Assembly: GCA_944321975.1 (NCBI GenBank)
Contig: CALUNJ010000008.1
Coordinates: 1 to 45,643, forward strand
Length of the DNA: 45,643 nt
Source: an uncultured Paraprevotella sp.
Lineage (GTDB): Bacteria; Bacteroidota; Bacteroidia; Bacteroidales; Bacteroidaceae
Direction of reading: 5' to 3'
Positions 8,078 to 16,087 of this stretch are shown piece after piece. Every line of letters begins with the position of its first letter. Position 1 is the stretch's first letter. The translations under genes were made by a program, and so were the position numbers. The notes beneath the pieces were generated by a model. That model was given only the letters and a program-made list of their open reading frames with translations, did no database searches and had not been told where the DNA came from.

Positions 8078-9976
8078 ATGGATATGGAATATACAATATG
8101 GATTCTCCTTTTGCCGGTGTTGAGCTTCCTGTTGCTGGCTTTGGCCGGGATGAAGATGTCCCACCGTGTGTCGGGGCTTATCGGCACGGTGGTGCTGGGC
8201 GCGGTGGCCGTGTTGAGCTACATGGCGGCCTATGATTACTTCTCTCTTCCGCGGCAGGCCGACGGCACGTATGCCACGCTGATACCCTGGAATGCGGAAT
8301 GGCTGCCTTTCACCGGGTCGCTGCACATTGACATGGGCGTGTTGCTCGACCCCATCTCGGTGATGATGCTTGTGGTGATCACCACGGTGTCGTTCATGGT
8401 GCATATCTATTCGTTCGGTTACATGAAAGGCGAGCGGGGCTTCCAGCGTTACTACGCTTTCCTGAGCCTGTTCACCTTCTCCATGCTGGGGCTGGTGGTG
8501 GCCACGAACATCTTCCAGATGTATGTGTTCTGGGAACTGGTGGGTGTTTCCTCTTACCTGCTCATCGGGTTCTACTACACGAAGCCCGAGGCCATCGCGG
8601 CCTCCAAGAAGGCGTTCATCGTGACGCGCTTCGCCGACTTGGGCTTCCTGATAGGTATCTTGATTTACGGTTTCTACGTGGGGACGTTCTCTTTCACTCC
8701 CACGGAGACGGGCCTGATGCAAGGCGCGATGATGCTGCCTTTGGCGTTGGGACTGATGTTTGTGGGCGGCGCGGGCAAGAGCGCCATGTTCCCGTTGCAC
8801 ATCTGGCTGCCCGACGCGATGGAGGGTCCCACTCCGGTGAGTGCGCTCATCCATGCCGCCACGATGGTGGTGGCCGGTGTGTACCAGGTGGCGCGAATGT
8901 TCCCGCTTTACATCGCATACGCTCCGGACACGTTGCACATCGTGGCTTATGTCGGTGCGTTTACCGCTTTCTACGCGGCCTCTGTGGCTTGCGTGCAGAG
9001 CGACATCAAGCGGGTGCTGGCTTTCTCCACCATCTCGCAAATCGGGTTCATGATGGTGGCCTTGGGTGTCTGCACCGGTGCGCCGTCGCACGAAGGCGGG
9101 CTGGGCTACATGGCTTCCATGTTCCACCTCTTCACGCACGCCATGTTCAAGGCGTTGCTCTTCCTGGGCGCGGGCTGCATCATCCATGCCGTGCACAGCA
9201 ACGAGATGTCCACCATGGGAGGACTTCGCAAGTACATGCCCGTGACGCATATCACTTTCCTCATCGCCTGTCTGGCCATTTCGGGCATACCGCCGTTCTC
9301 CGGGTTCTTCTCGAAGGACGAGATCCTGACGGCCTGCTTTGCCTTCAGCCCCGTGATGGGCTGGGTCATGACGCTTATAGCGGGCATGACGGCTTTTTAC
9401 ATGTTCCGTCTGTATTACGGCATCTTCTGGGGTCGGGAGGACAAGGAACTTCATGCCGCGCACGTGCCGCATGAGAGTCCGCTCTCGATGACGTTCCCGC
9501 TGATGGTGCTGGCGGCCATCACTTGTGTGGCCGGCTTCATTCCTTTCGGGCATTTTGTGACGGGCGATGGGCTGTCGTACGACATCCATCTGGATGCCGG
9601 CGTGGCCACGACCAGTTGCGTGGTGGCTGTGGTGGCGATAGCCCTGGCCACGTTCATGTATGCGCGGAGCGAGCAGCCTGTGGCCGATGCCTTGGCCCGC
9701 CGCTTCCCGAAGCTGCACCGGGCGGCCTACCGCCGTTTCTATATGGACGAGGCGTGGCTGTTTGTCACGAAGAAGATTATCTTCCGCTGCGTGTCGCGTC
9801 CGTTGGCATGGTTCGACCGCCACGTGGTGGACGGCTTCATGAATTTCCTGGCTTGGGGTGCCAACGCTGCGGGCGAGGAGGTGCAGCCGATGCAGAGCGG
9901 CCGCATCCAGAGTTATGTGATGTGGTTCATGGCGGGTATCATCGTGCTGGCGTTGATGTTGTTGCTGTGCTTGTAG
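8078..9976 (+). CDS. nuoL: NADH-quinone oxidoreductase subunit L
   Basis: This 632-residue antiporter-like subunit lies at the distal end of the membrane arm, with about 14 core helices plus the long C-terminal region typical of NuoL. Visible signatures include FWELVGVSSYLLIGFYY, in which the conserved glutamate sits in helix 5, GKSAMFPLHIWLPDAMEGPTP with its proton-path lysine, and SALIHAATMVVAGVY. The lateral amphipathic helix region is represented by the C-terminal ~150 residues (from about RSEQPVADALARRFP). An alternative start at 8084 would remove two residues. Lies 21 bases after nuoK and 26 before nuoM. Confidence 0.97.
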   Translation: MDMEYTIWILLLPVLSFLLLALAGMKMSHRVSGLIGTVVLGAVAVLSYMAAYDYFSLPRQADGTYATLIPWNAEWLPFTGSLHIDMGVLLDPISVMMLVVITTVSFMVHIYSFGYMKGERGFQRYYAFLSLFTFSMLGLVVATNIFQMYVFWELVGVSSYLLIGFYYTKPEAIAASKKAFIVTRFADLGFLIGILIYGFYVGTFSFTPTETGLMQGAMMLPLALGLMFVGGAGKSAMFPLHIWLPDAMEGPTPVSALIHAATMVVAGVYQVARMFPLYIAYAPDTLHIVAYVGAFTAFYAASVACVQSDIKRVLAFSTISQIGFMMVALGVCTGAPSHEGGLGYMASMFHLFTHAMFKALLFLGAGCIIHAVHSNEMSTMGGLRKYMPVTHITFLIACLAISGIPPFSGFFSKDEILTACFAFSPVMGWVMTLIAGMTAFYMFRLYYGIFWGREDKELHAAHVPHESPLSMTFPLMVLAAITCVAGFIPFGHFVTGDGLSYDIHLDAGVATTSCVVAVVAIALATFMYARSEQPVADALARRFPKLHRAAYRRFYMDEAWLFVTKKIIFRCVSRPLAWFDRHVVDGFMNFLAWGANAAGEEVQPMQSGRIQSYVMWFMAGIIVLALMLLLCL

Positions 9977-10002
9977 TTTAACGGAGTAAACAATGGAATG
10001 AT

Positions 10003-11496
10003 ATGAATATATTAAGTCTTTTTGTGCTGATACCCGCATTGATGATGCTGGGCCTTTGGGCGGCTCGGAACGTGAACCAGGTGCGGGGCGTGATGGTGAC
10101 GGGCGCGTCGGCTTTGTTGGTGCTGTCCGTGTGGCTCACGGTGGCTTACCTGCAGGCACGGGGTTCGGGTGAGACGGCTGAGATGCTTTTCACGGACAGT
10201 GTGATGTGGTATGCGCCGCTGCACATCTGCTATTCCGTGGGTGTGGACGGCATTTCGGTGGTGATGCTGCTGCTGAGTGCCATCATCGTGTTTACCGGCA
10301 CTTTCGCCTCTTGGAAGCTGAAGCCGCTGACGAAGGAATATTTCCTGTGGTTCACCTTGTTGAGTACGGGCGTGTTCGGCTTCTTCATCTCCACCGACTT
10401 GTTCACGATGTTCATGTTCTACGAGGTGGCCTTGATTCCGATGTACCTGCTCATCGGCGTTTGGGGCAGCGGGCGCAAGGAGTATGCCGCCATGAAGCTG
10501 ACGCTGATGCTGATGGGCGGTTCGGCCTTCCTGCTGATTGGCATTCTGGGCATTTACTACGGTGCGGGGGCGCAGACGATGGACGTGCTGGAAATCGCAC
10601 GGCTGCACAACATTCCCGAGGAGATGCAGCGGGTGTTCTTCCCGGCGGTGTTCCTGGGTTTCGGCGTGCTGGGCGCGTTGTTCCCATTCCATACTTGGAG
10701 TCCCGACGGCCACGCCTCGGCCCCTACAGCTGTGTCAATGCTTCATGCAGGTGTGCTGATGAAGCTGGGCGGCTACGGCTGTTTCCGTGTGGCCATGTAC
10801 CTGATGCCTGAGGGACTGGCCATGTGGGGGGACTTCTTCCTGGTGCTGACGACGATATCGGTGGTCTACGGCGCGTTCAGCGCGGTGGTGCAGACCGACC
10901 TGAAATATATCAACGCCTATTCTTCCGTGAGCCATTGCGGGCTGGTGCTGTTCGCGCTGCTGATGATGACGCGCACGAGCTGTACGGGTGCCATCCTGCA
11001 GATGCTGAGCCATGGCCTGATGACGGCCCTCTTCTTTGCCCTCATCGGTATGATTTACGGCCGGACGCACACCCGTGACGTGCGCGAGCTGAACGGGCTG
11101 ATGAAGATCATGCCGTTCCTGGCCGTGGGTTATGTGCTGGCCGGCCTGGCCAACTTGGGTTTGCCGGGGCTGAGCGGTTTCGTGGCCGAAATGACTGTCT
11201 TTGTCGGTTCCTTCGAACATACAGACGCGTTCCATCGCACATGCACTATCATCGCCACGACGAGCATCGTCGTCACGGCGGTGTATATCCTGCGCGTGGT
11301 GGGCAAGATCCTTTATGGCACCTGCCATAATCCGGCCCACCTCAAACTGTCCGATGCCACGTGGGACGAACGCCTTGCCGTCATCTGCCTGGTGGTCTGC
11401 GTGGCAGGCCTCGGCCTTGCCCCTTGGTGGGTGAGCGATACCATCAGCGGCAGCGTGGAGCCGATTGTTTCCCATTTGCTTGTGTTGAATCCTTAA
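10003..11496 (+). CDS. nuoM: NADH-quinone oxidoreductase subunit M
   Basis: This 497-residue antiporter-like proton-pumping subunit has about 14 helices. Characteristic segments are FTMFMFYEVALIPMYLLIGVWG (conserved helix-5 glutamate), FPFHTWSPDGHASAPTAVSM and LHAGVLMKLGGYGCFRV. The region FVAEMTVFVGSF carries the usual late-helix glutamate. Length and motif spacing are normal. The intergenic distance to nuoN is 12 bases. Confidence 0.97.
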   Translation: MNILSLFVLIPALMMLGLWAARNVNQVRGVMVTGASALLVLSVWLTVAYLQARGSGETAEMLFTDSVMWYAPLHICYSVGVDGISVVMLLLSAIIVFTGTFASWKLKPLTKEYFLWFTLLSTGVFGFFISTDLFTMFMFYEVALIPMYLLIGVWGSGRKEYAAMKLTLMLMGGSAFLLIGILGIYYGAGAQTMDVLEIARLHNIPEEMQRVFFPAVFLGFGVLGALFPFHTWSPDGHASAPTAVSMLHAGVLMKLGGYGCFRVAMYLMPEGLAMWGDFFLVLTTISVVYGAFSAVVQTDLKYINAYSSVSHCGLVLFALLMMTRTSCTGAILQMLSHGLMTALFFALIGMIYGRTHTRDVRELNGLMKIMPFLAVGYVLAGLANLGLPGLSGFVAEMTVFVGSFEHTDAFHRTCTIIATTSIVVTAVYILRVVGKILYGTCHNPAHLKLSDATWDERLAVICLVVCVAGLGLAPWWVSDTISGSVEPIVSHLLVLNP

Positions 11497-11508
11497 TGCT
11501 TTGCTGAA

Positions 11509-12951
11509 ATGAACAATACGAATTTATCCGCTATATTGTCGTTGCATGCCGAATTGTCGTTGGTAGTGGTGCTGGTGGTGGTGTTGCTGGCCGATTTGTT
11601 CCGCAAACCCGATGCCGGCGGCCGTTGGTTCCGCGTGATGACCTGTTTGTTGATGGCTGTGCAGGTGTTGCTCGACCTCACGCCGGACACACGCTCGCTT
11701 TTCGGCGGCATGTATATAAACACGCCTTTCACCTCCGTGGTCAAGAGCATCCTCTCGGCCGGCACTTTGCTCATCTTCCTGCAATGCGGCGAGTGGCTGG
11801 GACGGCGCGACACGCGTTTCCGCCAAGGTGAGTTCTACGTGCTCACGCTCAGCACCCTGCTGGGCATGTTCTTCATGCTTTCTTCCGGTCATTTCTTGAT
11901 GTTTTACATCGGGCTTGAGACGGCCAGCATTCCCATGGCCTGCCTCGTGGCGATGGACAAGTACCGCCACCACAGTGCGGAAGCCGGTGCGAAGTTCATC
12001 CTCTCGTCCATGTTCTCTTCTGCGTTGCTGCTCTACGGCCTCTCGCTCATCTACGGCACGTGCGGCACGCTCTATTTCGCCGACGTGCCGGGTCTTCTGC
12101 AAGGAAGTCCGCTGCAGCAGTTCTCCCTCGTGCTCTTCATCGCCGGCATGGGCTTCAAGATGAGCCTTGTGCCTTTCCACTTGTGGACGGCCGATGTCTA
12201 TCAGGGTGCGCCGACGGGCGTGACGGCTTATCTGAGCGTCATCTCCAAGGGAGCCGCCGCCGTGGCCTTGGCTGTGGTGTTGCGTTTCGTGTTCCCTTTG
12301 ATGAAAGAGGATTGGGCGCTGGTGATTGCCTTGCTCTCAGTGGCCAGCATCACGGTAGCCAACCTCATGGCCATCCTGCAGGGCGACATGAAACGTTTCA
12401 TGGCCTTCAGCAGCATCTCCCAGGCGGGCTACATCGTGCTGGGCGCGCTGGCCGGCACGGCGCAGGGCATGGCTTCCATGGCTTATTATATTGCTGTGTA
12501 TGTGGTGGCCAATGTGGCGGTCTTCGCTGTCATCAGCACCATCGAGCAGCATACGGACGGACGGACTTCACGCGATGATTACCGCGGATTATACCGCACC
12601 AACCCGCGCCTGACGCTCGCGCTGACGCTGGCACTCTTTTCATTGGGCGGTATCCCTCCCTTCGCGGGCTTCTTTTCGAAGTTCTTCATCTTCGCCGCCG
12701 CTTTCGATGAAGGCTGGTGGATGGTAGTCTTCCTGGCCTTGCTCAACACCATCGTCTCGCTTTACTACTACTTGCTCGTGGTGAAGGCCATGTATATGGC
12801 TGCGCCGGAAAATGGGCAATGCGCCGTGGCTCCGCTGCGCAGCGCACCCGGCGTGCGCCTCTGTCTCGCGCTCTGCGTGGTCGGGCTGTGTGCCTTGGGC
12901 CTGTACAGCGGGTTTTATGAAGGCCTGCAGCGTTGGGCCGAAGCACTCTGA
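11509..12951 (+). CDS. nuoN: NADH-quinone oxidoreductase subunit N
   Basis: This 480-residue antiporter-like subunit is the last gene of the complex I operon. Signatures are FLMFYIGLETASIPMACLVA (helix-5 glutamate), AGMGFKMSLVPFHLWTADVYQGAPT and FSLGGIPPFAGFFSKFFIF. The C terminus ends in a membrane helix and a short polar tail. No obvious intrinsic terminator follows immediately; a noncoding region of about 785 bases comes next. The call is certain. Confidence 0.97.
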   Translation: MNNTNLSAILSLHAELSLVVVLVVVLLADLFRKPDAGGRWFRVMTCLLMAVQVLLDLTPDTRSLFGGMYINTPFTSVVKSILSAGTLLIFLQCGEWLGRRDTRFRQGEFYVLTLSTLLGMFFMLSSGHFLMFYIGLETASIPMACLVAMDKYRHHSAEAGAKFILSSMFSSALLLYGLSLIYGTCGTLYFADVPGLLQGSPLQQFSLVLFIAGMGFKMSLVPFHLWTADVYQGAPTGVTAYLSVISKGAAAVALAVVLRFVFPLMKEDWALVIALLSVASITVANLMAILQGDMKRFMAFSSISQAGYIVLGALAGTAQGMASMAYYIAVYVVANVAVFAVISTIEQHTDGRTSRDDYRGLYRTNPRLTLALTLALFSLGGIPPFAGFFSKFFIFAAAFDEGWWMVVFLALLNTIVSLYYYLLVVKAMYMAAPENGQCAVAPLRSAPGVRLCLALCVVGLCALGLYSGFYEGLQRWAEAL

Positions 12952-13279
12952 CGGGTCGATTTCTTCTCCTTCCTTCATGTGGGGGAGAGGCCGGTGCCGC
13001 GTGCGGATGTTTGCGGGGATAGTCCTGCATCGTCCGTGCGCGGCATTGGGCTTGTTGAAACCGTGCCGGGGGCAAAGGGGAGGACTCCAGGCATTAAGGT
13101 AAAAGAAATGCGGTAGAAAGAAAGCGCATGCCTCCATCGGAACCCATGCGGCCTTGCGCCCCCGTTGTGCGCTTCGTTTTCAGTCCCAAGTCCATATGGT
13201 CCTATTCCGATGTCTTTTTTTATTTTGCTAAGAGCCAATAAAATAGATGCGTCTTGATACTCTTGGATTTCTCTCAAGG

Positions 13280-13317
13280 GATTCACATTTTTTTCTCAAG
13301 TGAAAAAAATGTGAATC
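13280..13317. repeat. Perfect 16-bp inverted repeat, copy 1 of a dispersed palindromic element
   Basis: The left arm GATTCACATTTTTTTC (13280-13295) is the exact reverse complement of 13302-13317, with a 6-base loop. The right half with its flanks (13294-13322) matches 25655-25683 in 28 of 29 positions, so this is a repeated element and not a chance hairpin. TCAAG pentamers recur at regular places around the arms. The T-run within the arm could also allow it to act as a bidirectional terminator after nuoN. Confidence 0.75.
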
Positions 13318-13701
13318 TCAAGTGGGAATATCCCGTTCCTTTTGAGAGTGATTTTGTCCTATTCCCTCACGTGCCTTTTTCTCCCTCATGAGGCCGTAGA
13401 AATCCCTCCTGCTTCAGCTCCGCCAATATTTTGGGCTATCCCTCGACTCTTTTTCCGACAGCTTCCTGAAGAAGGGGCTTGAAGGCCGTCCTTTCCGTTT
13501 CCTGAACATTTTCAGGGGTTCATCCGGAAGGTTGGCGCGCTCTTTTCTTAAGGTTATTTTTTGCCGGTCATTTGGTGGAGTCTTTGCCGCCATGGCTTGC
13601 CCGGCGTTTGATGCCGGCTTTCCTGTCGCTCTTGTTCGCTAAAAAAAGTGAAGCGGGAAGATAAACTTCCGTCTATTCCGTTTTTTTTAAGAGTCTTTTC
13701 T

Positions 13702-13709
13702 TATATTTG
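13702..13709 (+). promoter_or_regulatory. Putative -7 box for the HAD/thioesterase-men operon
   Basis: TATATTTG matches TAnnTTTG and lies 27 bases before the ATG at 13737. A T-rich tract at about 13681-13688 occupies the -33 position without an exact TTTG. Confidence 0.55.
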
Positions 13710-13736
13710 CCTTGTAACATCTAAAGGAGTGGGCGT

Positions 13737-14969
13737 ATGAAGTATAAAATGTTAGTACTCGACGTGGACGGGACACTGTTGAACGACGAGAAAGAGATTA
13801 GCAAGCGGACGCTGAACACGCTGCGCAAGGTGCAGCAGATGGGTGTGCGCATCATGTTGGCATCGGGGCGCCCCACTTATGGTTTGTTGCCCTTGGCCAA
13901 GATTTTGGAGTTGGGCACCTATAATGGTTATATCCTCTCCTATAACGGGGGACAGGTGATCAACGCTTCCGACGGGGAAGTGGTGTTCGAGCGCCGCATC
14001 AATCCTGAATTGATCCCTTATTTGGAGAAGAAGGCCAACAAAAATGGTTTTGCCATTTTGACTTATAACGGAGACACGATCGTGACCAATGCTCCGGACA
14101 ATCCCCACGTGAGGGCGGAAGCTGCCCTGAACGGGATGAAGATTGATTTCCAGGAGTTTTTTTCGGCCGCTATTGATTATCCGCCCTGCAAGTGCATGCT
14201 GGTGAGCGACGATGAGGAAGCCCTCGTGGGACTGGAGGAGCATTGGAAGCGCCGCCTGGACGGCGTGCTGGACGTGTTCCGTTCCGAGCCTTATTTCCTT
14301 GAGGTGGTGGGCACACGGGTGGACAAGGCCAACACCCTGGGCGTCATCATGGAGAAGGAAGGCATCAAGACGGACGAAATCGTCGTGTTCGGCGACGGTG
14401 CGGCCGACGTGACCATGCTCCAGCTGGCTGACCTGGGCATCGCCATGGGCAACGCGGCCGACTCGGTGAAGCGATGCGCCGACTACACCACCTTGTCTAA
14501 CAACGACGACGGCGTGGCCGTGGCTGTGGAAAAGGCTTTCCTGGCCGAGGTGCGCGAGAGCGAAATCCCGCTGGATGCCATCAATGCGCAGGCGGAAAGC
14601 ACGCTGATGGGCAACCTGGGCATTCAATACACCTATGCGTCGCACGACCGCGTGGAAGCCATCATGCCGGTGGACCATCGCAACCGCCAGCCTTTCGGCA
14701 TCCTTCACGGAGGAGCCACCCTGGCTTTGGCCGAGACGGTGGCCGGGTTTGGTTCGATGGTCATCTGCAAGCCCGACGAGTTTGTCGTGGGCATGCAGGT
14801 GAGCGGCAATCACATCTCTTCGGCCCATGAGGGAGACACGGTGCGTGCCGTGGGCACGATCGTGCACAAGGGTCGTTCTTCCCACGTGTGGAATGTCGAT
14901 GTGTTTACCTCCACGGGAAAACTGGTGTCTTCCATTCGTGTGGTCAACAGTGTGATGAAGCGGAAATGA
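13737..14969 (+). CDS. Fusion of HAD-IIB (Cof-type) phosphatase and hotdog thioesterase
   Basis: This 410-residue two-domain protein starts with a Cof-type HAD hydrolase (residues ~1-270): motif I DVDGTL (Asp9, Asp11), motif II LASGRP, a motif III lysine in VDKANTL, and motif IV GDGAAD. Motif IV usually reads GDxxND, so here the asparagine is alanine while both aspartates remain. The C-terminal ~130 residues form a hotdog-fold thioesterase of the PaaI/EntH/MenI group: MPVDHRNRQPFGILHGGATL, followed by Glu333 in LAETVAG, which aligns with the catalytic carboxylate of E. coli EntH. The stop overlaps menF (ATGA), and menD and menB follow, so the thioesterase half is a good candidate for hydrolysing 1,4-dihydroxy-2-naphthoyl-CoA in menaquinone synthesis. 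The phosphatase substrate is unknown. Domain calls are firm; the pathway role is inferred. Confidence 0.88.
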   Translation: MKYKMLVLDVDGTLLNDEKEISKRTLNTLRKVQQMGVRIMLASGRPTYGLLPLAKILELGTYNGYILSYNGGQVINASDGEVVFERRINPELIPYLEKKANKNGFAILTYNGDTIVTNAPDNPHVRAEAALNGMKIDFQEFFSAAIDYPPCKCMLVSDDEEALVGLEEHWKRRLDGVLDVFRSEPYFLEVVGTRVDKANTLGVIMEKEGIKTDEIVVFGDGAADVTMLQLADLGIAMGNAADSVKRCADYTTLSNNDDGVAVAVEKAFLAEVRESEIPLDAINAQAESTLMGNLGIQYTYASHDRVEAIMPVDHRNRQPFGILHGGATLALAETVAGFGSMVICKPDEFVVGMQVSGNHISSAHEGDTVRAVGTIVHKGRSSHVWNVDVFTSTGKLVSSIRVVNSVMKRK

Positions 14970-16087
14970 GCCGGGCGGATACCGTGGCTTCCCTCATCTC
15001 GCGGTGGAGGGAAAAAGGAGATGCTTTCGTGTGTTTCCGCGAGCCGGGCGCGTCGCATTGCCGTTGCATCCGCGGCGGCCGGCTGGAAGCGTTGGACGGC
15101 ATGGACCGGCTGGACGGTCGAGAAGGTTTTGTGTTTGCCCCTTTCCGTGCGGGAGAGGGGCATCCTGTATGGATGCTCCGTGCGGAAGAAGAGGCCGGTT
15201 TTCCGGCCGACCGGATTGAGGGAGGAACCGAGAAAGAGGCTCCGGCTCCCGTGCCGGTGGCGGGGAGGCTGGATGTGGTGCCTTCGCCCCGCTACGCCCG
15301 TGCGTTCGCCGCTTTTTCCCGTGCGCTATGTGCGGGTGAATTTCAGAAGCTGGTGCTTTCGCGCCGGGTGGGGGAACCCTGCCCGGCAGGATTTTCTTGG
15401 GCGGAGGCTTTCCGGGCAGCCTGTCGCCGTTATGTGCATTCCTACGTCTATTTGTTTTATGCGCCGCAAACAGGTTATTGGTTGGGTGCCACGCCGGAAA
15501 TCTTGTTGCGCGGGCGGGGAGGGGCGTATGAGACCGTGGCCTTGGCCGGGACGCAATGCCTGAAAGACGGAAGGCTGGCCGGAAAATGGTCGGCGAAGAA
15601 CATCCGCGAGCAGGCTTTCGTGGCCGATTATGTGGCCGATGGGTTGCGAGGCTTGGGGTTGGCTTGTTCGGCCGAAGGGCCTTTTACTGTCACGGCGGGC
15701 GAGTTGGCCCATCTGAAGACGGTGTTCCGTTTTTCCCTTCCGGCGGAAGTTCCTGTCGGGCGTGTGTTGCAGGTGCTCCATCCGACTCCTGCCGTGTGCG
15801 GGTTGCCCAAGGAGGCGGCTCGCCGGTTTATTGATGCGCAGGAGGGTTACGACCGCGGGTATTATGCCGGATTTTTGGGCACGTTCGATCTGGAGGGTGA
15901 AACGGCCTTGTATGTGAATCTGCGTTGCATGCAGTCGGCCGGAAACGGAGCCGACTTCCGTCTTTATGCCGGTGGAGGATTGCTGCCTTCGTCGGTGCTT
16001 GAGGAAGAATGGATGGAGACGGAGCGAAAGTTGCAGACCATGAAATATGTGATTTCAAAAGGAATTCCAAGTGAAATATACAGATAA
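14966..16087 (+). CDS. menF: Isochorismate synthase (menaquinone pathway)
   Basis: This 373-residue chorismate-utilising enzyme converts chorismate to isochorismate, the first committed step to menaquinone. Motifs in order: EFQKLVLSR, which carries the lysine that activates water; GATPEILL; VALAGT; HLKTVF; HPTPAVCGLP, which normally reads HPTPAVGGxP; and the C-terminal block RLYAGGGLLPSSVLEEEWME, which holds the Mg2+ ligands. The N-terminal ~110 residues are poorly conserved, as is usual. I chose the ATG at 14966 because it overlaps the preceding stop; the open frame extends upstream within the previous gene. The cysteine in place of glycine in HPTPAVCGLP is mildly unusual. The neighbouring menD makes MenF more likely than a salicylate or siderophore enzyme. 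Confidence 0.93.
   Translation: MSRADTVASLISRWREKGDAFVCFREPGASHCRCIRGGRLEALDGMDRLDGREGFVFAPFRAGEGHPVWMLRAEEEAGFPADRIEGGTEKEAPAPVPVAGRLDVVPSPRYARAFAAFSRALCAGEFQKLVLSRRVGEPCPAGFSWAEAFRAACRRYVHSYVYLFYAPQTGYWLGATPEILLRGRGGAYETVALAGTQCLKDGRLAGKWSAKNIREQAFVADYVADGLRGLGLACSAEGPFTVTAGELAHLKTVFRFSLPAEVPVGRVLQVLHPTPAVCGLPKEAARRFIDAQEGYDRGYYAGFLGTFDLEGETALYVNLRCMQSAGNGADFRLYAGGGLLPSSVLEEEWMETERKLQTMKYVISKGIPSEIYR

Larger units (their letters stand above)
12952..13736 (+). other. Noncoding interval between nuoN and the HAD/thioesterase gene
   Basis: About 785 bases with no convincing gene. The minus-strand open frames here have no recognisable domain, signal or start context and reach into nuoN. The interval contains a perfect inverted repeat (13280-13317), a run of TCAAG-type direct repeats around it (13272-13323), and the promoter box of the next gene at its right end. 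The stretch 13330-13680 is pyrimidine-rich on the plus strand, and I see nothing further I can name in it. I found no tRNA-like cloverleaf. Confidence 0.6.

Noticed and set aside
7700..10039. Very long minus-strand frame (779 codons) across nuoK-nuoL
   Set aside because: It mirrors the codon bias of two certain membrane genes and is extremely rich in His, Arg and Gln. No start context, signal or domain is visible.
12640..13286. Minus-strand frames running from the noncoding gap into nuoN
   Set aside because: They are rich in Pro, Arg and His, overlap a certain gene and have no promoter, signal or domain. I treat the gap as noncoding.
13270..13325. CRISPR-like repeats in the TCAAG-rich stretch
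   Set aside because: The repeats are only 5-7 bases with no regular spacers and no cas genes nearby. An extragenic palindrome explains them better.
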